A stretch of DNA of 15,606 bases from an uncultured Oscillibacter sp. GTDB taxonomy: Bacteria; Bacillota; Clostridia; Oscillospirales; Oscillospiraceae. The notes beneath the pieces were generated by a model, which was given only the letters and a program-made list of their open reading frames with translations, ran no database searches and was not told the origin of the DNA. Positions 13,722-15,606 of the stretch are shown piece by piece (the first letter of the stretch is position 1; the number at the start of each line of letters is the position of its first letter). Location: positions 1 to 15,606 of the forward strand of contig NZ_CAJTUX010000061.1 of the NCBI RefSeq assembly GCF_910579365.1, read 5' to 3'. A program made the position numbers and the translations under genes.

Positions 13722-14885
13722 GGCTGTCACACATTGTTCCGGGCGATGGCGTTTTTCAGAATGTCGTCCTCGGTAAAGGAGAAGGTGTAGGACACCGCTC
13801 AGGGCGTAGTAAGAATTTTTCTCCTCCCACAACACCTTGGTCCCTTCCAGCATGGCCGCCCTGTGTTCCTCGAAGAACGCCAGCGCGGCCCGCTCCCGGT
13901 CATCGTTGTCCAGGTCGGTGTAAATGCTCTCCCACTGCTGCCACAGGTCATCCGCAGTGGAGAAGGAGATCACCGCCCGGTATTTGATGGCCTGATAGGA
14001 GGGGTTCTTCAGCGTATTGGCCAGCAGGCTGTCATAATGGAGCAGGGTGCCGATATACACGATATCGGTGTAATCGTCCCCGGCCTTGGACACCGCCTTT
14101 TTAAACCAGCTGTCCAGCTTGGCCCGCTGCTCCGGGGTGCGCACGTTCTCATCGTTCTCCACATCGTCCAGGATAATCAGGTCAGGCCGCCAGTTTCGGT
14201 GCTTCCGGCCACGGATTTTTTTACCGCTGCCGATGGCCTCGATCTTGATGTTGCTCTTGGTCACCAGGACGTTGGCCCGCCACACAGGACCGGCCAGGTC
14301 CCCGAAGTCTGCCCGGATCGCGCCGTTCTCCTCGAACTCCACCCGGATATTGTCCAGAAAGCCCTCGGCCTGGTCGCTGCTGTCTGAAATAATGATGGGA
14401 TAGTGTTTGTACTCATACAGGGCCGAGTGCATGGTGCCTTTGAACGTCAGGTTGGTACTCTTGGCGTGGCCACGGGGCGCAGCCACCACCCGCCGTACAC
14501 CTGGAAGCCGGTTGATTGCCTTGGCAGCTGCCGGGGTGAGCGGGGCGCGGCCCTTCAGCACACCCTGCTGCCAGATATTATCCAGTTCCCGGTGAAACTC
14601 AGGGGAGGGGCGGCTGAAGTAATGGGGGAAGTAGGCCCGCCCGAAGAACTCCATATCAATGGCCCCCAATTTGCGCCGGAGTCCACCGGGGCCGGTCAGG
14701 GGACAGCCCAGGTCGTATTCACGCTTCAGCGCCGCCCGCTCCGGCGAGGCGTCCTTTTGTAAAAACTGTTTTAAGAGGTCTTTTAAGGCGTTTAAATCTT
14801 CCTCACCTTGGGCGGTAGTCTTGGCCTCCGCCTCTGCGATTGCCCCCAGCAGGGCAGCCGCTGCGGCGGTTTTCTTTCGCCTCAT
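12894..14885 (-). CDS. Chimeric ORF: truncated phage terminase large subunit fused to a 3-TM protein
   Basis: One uninterrupted frame of 663 residues runs from the terminase ATG (14885, GGAGG site 6 nt upstream) to 12894. Residues 1 to about 362 are a terminase; about 26 residues (including HLLLYRGRHSEKRHRPEQ) are an out-of-frame reading of a host gene tail; the rest is the 3-TM protein in its own frame. The fusion is therefore accidental in origin, created by a junction near 13798. A longer in-frame start (GTG 14924) lies inside a terminator hairpin and is rejected. Whether the fusion is translated in full is not known; an automatic annotation would report this as one gene. Confidence 0.7.
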   Translation of the reverse strand: MRRKKTAAAAALLGAIAEAEAKTTAQGEEDLNALKDLLKQFLQKDASPERAALKREYDLGCPLTGPGGLRRKLGAIDMEFFGRAYFPHYFSRPSPEFHRELDNIWQQGVLKGRAPLTPAAAKAINRLPGVRRVVAAPRGHAKSTNLTFKGTMHSALYEYKHYPIIISDSSDQAEGFLDNIRVEFEENGAIRADFGDLAGPVWRANVLVTKSNIKIEAIGSGKKIRGRKHRNWRPDLIILDDVENDENVRTPEQRAKLDSWFKKAVSKAGDDYTDIVYIGTLLHYDSLLANTLKNPSYQAIKYRAVISFSTADDLWQQWESIYTDLDNDDRERAALAFFEEHRAAMLEGTKVLWEEKNSYYALSGVLHLLLYRGRHSEKRHRPEQCVTAMNRNEGMRPLAELADQGQWDDAYVWFREHQEQFSRRERRLIREALAARLSASRLWRAPALLAAATLLFQMTTGGIFENQLQDLFSFLGRSFRPYMYIASVAPLLLSLLLDALLVVRCYERLVLTYRLFGRRPPWARAWGAWALALALALWSAWSLVPYARDLPLVLEGKWSTGIVTLEMEEDTAWNNAMAQLGRETREGYDPIPWYSNPRWSKLLMPIMPGIYNRWVLNIHVDGVDCRMGQLQFDLTDYEMYVYPVRIDYLPNSRLVLWISCGEE
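13727..13798 (-). pseudogene. C-terminal remnant of a gene disrupted at the phage junction
   Basis: In a frame different from the terminase, the sequence encodes VSYTFSFTEDDILKNAIARN-like residues, ending in NV and a TGA at 13727, 5 nt before the membrane-protein ATG at 13721. Coding quality and spacing suggest the tail of the gene that formerly preceded the block 2 operon. In its frame a TGA sits immediately upstream at the junction, consistent with sequence from another source. The parent protein cannot be identified from about 22 residues. Confidence 0.45.
13798..14885 (-). pseudogene. Phage terminase large subunit, truncated after the ATPase domain
   Basis: The N-terminal 362 residues match the terminase motor: a divergent Walker A AAPRGHAKST at 135-144, Walker B LIILDDVE at 236-243 followed by ND, and a coupling-motif-like IGTLLHYDSLL at about 278-288. 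A basic KKIRGRKHRNWRPD stretch precedes Walker B. The enzyme packages phage DNA into procapsids. The C-terminal RNase H-like nuclease domain, which should follow KVLWEEKNSYYAL, is missing, so it cannot cut concatemers; full family members have roughly 500-560 residues. The N-terminus carries an Ala/Lys-rich helical stretch (about 5-55) that could replace a small subunit. No portal or capsid gene follows, so this is a prophage remnant. Confidence 0.85.
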
Positions 14886-14910
14886 GGCGTCCTCCTTTCC
14901 CGCGCCCCAC

Positions 14911-14932
14911 AAAAAACGGCCCACAGGGGCCG
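14911..14932 (-). terminator. Intrinsic terminator just upstream of the terminase gene
   Basis: On the minus strand a 6-bp all-GC stem (14927-14932 with 14917-14922, loop of 4 nt) is followed directly by six U (14911-14916). It ends only about 15 nt before the terminase ribosome binding site, so it would block terminase expression unless overridden. Its position after a NusG-like gene suggests regulated read-through. Confidence 0.75.
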
Positions 14933-14966
14933 CACAAGCGCGTTATTTCTCACAGGCCCGTTTACC

Positions 14967-15088
14967 CCACCCAGGCCCTTGCGGGGTTTTTAAAGGGGGC
15001 TGTGGGCGTCTTAAACGGTATTTCAGAGGGACGGTAAAAGCCGGGTTGATTTTCAGGGGCCGGTGGGTGCGCTTCGCCACCCAGGCCC
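14967..15088. repeat. 12-bp direct repeat CCACCCAGGCCC in the leader
   Basis: Identical 12-mers lie at 14967-14978 and 15077-15088, 110 bp apart, both in the non-coding leader between the NusG-like and terminase genes. The right copy forms one arm of the large hairpin at 15036-15109; the left copy is flanked by short complementary CCCC/GGGG blocks and may form a second, weaker hairpin. Confidence 0.7.
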
Positions 15089-15144
15089 CCAATCTTCAGC
15101 CCGGTTTTTCGCTCAATGTGTCCCTCGCTCACGGGGGGAGGGAC
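15026..15144 (-). other. Mutually exclusive pairing elements (GTCCCTC/GAGGGAC) in the leader
   Basis: In the minus-strand RNA, GTCCCTC at 15138-15144 pairs perfectly with GAGGGAC at 15120-15126 across an 11-nt loop. A second GTCCCTC at 15026-15032, on the far side of the large hairpin, can pair with the same GAGGGAC. The two pairings exclude each other, as in attenuators and antiterminators. The pairing is seen directly; the regulatory role is inferred. Confidence 0.45.
15036..15109. terminator. Large, nearly symmetrical hairpin with U-tracts on both strands
   Basis: The inner stem pairs 15056-15061 with 15084-15089 and 15064-15069 with 15078-15083 around a 2-nt bulge and 8-nt loop. An outer stem pairs 15041-15049 with 15096-15104 (one G-U in the plus strand, one mismatch in the minus strand). 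Flanking AAAA (15036-15039) and TTTTT (15105-15109) give a U-tract on either strand. It would end transcription from the NusG-like gene and also block plus-strand transcription, or serve as a recognition element for the NusG-like protein. Confidence 0.6.
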
Positions 15145-15175
15145 GCATCAACCTCCGACCATTTACAAGTTCCTG

Positions 15176-15606
15176 TTATTCGCTTAAAAGGTTAAACGAT
15201 AATGGGATGATCCGCTTCTCCCCGCACACGCTCAACTCCACGGTGGCGCGGCGGCTGTGCTTGTCGATCTTCTTGATCCGGCTGGGGAAGTGCTGGAGGA
15301 TGCCGGTGCCAAGTTTGACCTCGCCCTCCGGCGTCAGCTGGGCCGTGGTAGGCTCCAGAGGCTTCCCCTCGCCAGCCAGCAGCTTGATCCACTCGGCCTC
15401 CAGATAGGTCAGCGTGGACGGGTGCAGGCCGTCCGGGCCGAGGAACCGAAGCACACCGGGGATGGCCTTCACCATGTAATAGTTCTCGGCGGTGTAGTCC
15501 AGATTCAGGAACACATACCCCGGAAACAGGATATACTCCTTCTGGCTCCAGCCGCCGCCCTTGCGGATCAGGCGGTTCTCCCTGGGCGTATAAGCCAGCA
15601 CCCGAT
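15176..15606 (-). CDS. NusG-family transcription antitermination protein, 5' partial
   Basis: The gene runs off the right edge, so its N-terminus is missing; 142 residues plus a preceding Arg are visible. The NGN domain shows VLAYTPRENRLIRKGGGW, then KEYILFPGYVFLNLDY, the conserved beta-strand core that binds RNA polymerase, and VKAIPGVLRFLG. A linker leads to a C-terminal KOW domain (about 95-138: EVKLGTGILQHFPSRI and KKIDKHSRRATVELSVCG). The form is that of specialised NusG paralogs (LoaP, RfaH, UpxY, TaA type) rather than housekeeping NusG, which sits with secE and ribosomal genes. It lies directly upstream of a structured leader, terminators and a phage terminase, so it probably drives processive antitermination of the late phage operon. 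The GTG at 15601 is an internal codon, not a start. Confidence 0.85.
   Translation of the reverse strand, partial: RVLAYTPRENRLIRKGGGWSQKEYILFPGYVFLNLDYTAENYYMVKAIPGVLRFLGPDGLHPSTLTYLEAEWIKLLAGEGKPLEPTTAQLTPEGEVKLGTGILQHFPSRIKKIDKHSRRATVELSVCGEKRIIPLSFNLLSE

Noticed and set aside
13727..13800. Programmed frameshift joining the terminase to the small downstream peptide
   Set aside because: No slippery heptamer is evident and the peptide does not resemble a terminase nuclease domain; a recombination junction explains it better.
14886..14924. Upstream extension of the terminase N-terminus from a GTG at 14924
   Set aside because: That start lies inside the terminator hairpin with no ribosome binding site; the ATG at 14885 has GGAGG at ideal spacing.
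14886..15175. CRISPR array in the repeat-rich leader
   Set aside because: There are only two copies of a 12-mer at 110 bp spacing, with no regular repeat-spacer pattern.

Overview
The window looks like chromosome of a fairly GC-rich gut-type Firmicute (Clostridia, probably Oscillospiraceae). The reasons are strong AGGAGG-type ribosome binding sites, lipoproteins with Gly/Ser linkers after the lipobox Cys, Rho-independent terminators, and a catabolic gene set common in that group. The taxonomic call is inference. The window falls into three blocks.

Block 1 (about 1-7580) is an intact sugar or polyol catabolic locus. Five minus-strand genes form an operon read right to left: a myo-inositol 2-dehydrogenase-like oxidoreductase (4757-5773), a two-domain sugar ABC ATPase (3200-4711), an RbsC-type permease (2230-3210), a lipoprotein substrate-binding protein (1078-2121) and a hydroxypyruvate-isomerase-like TIM-barrel enzyme (175-963). 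A LacI-family regulator (6355-7392) is divergent across an AT-rich, 581-bp intergenic region with a good minus-strand promoter and several GCAC/GTGC palindromes. Very strong hairpins flank the binding-protein gene. The substrate is probably an inositol or related polyol or sugar, but this is not proven.

Block 2 (about 7727-13797) is a tightly packed minus-strand operon of membrane proteins and lipoproteins that I cannot assign to a known system. In transcription order it contains two 3-TM proteins with similar C-terminal motifs, a broken membrane protein, a 61-residue two-TM protein, an unknown protein missing its start, two lipoproteins and a two-TM/Sel1-repeat protein. ATGA overlaps or very short gaps join many of these genes. 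At least six frameshift or nonsense lesions lie here, against none visible in block 1, so the operon appears to be decaying unless local sequence quality is poor.

Block 3 (about 13798-15606) is a phage-derived segment. A NusG-family antitermination protein (partial, cut by the window edge) is followed by a roughly 290-nt highly structured leader ending in an intrinsic terminator, and then by a phage terminase large subunit. The terminase is cut after its ATPase domain and, by chance, stays in frame into the first membrane gene of block 2, giving a chimeric ORF (12894-14885). The NusG paralog, terminators and late-gene order suggest a phage-encoded processive antitermination circuit that may now transcribe the block 2 operon. 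This is the most interesting hypothesis in the window.
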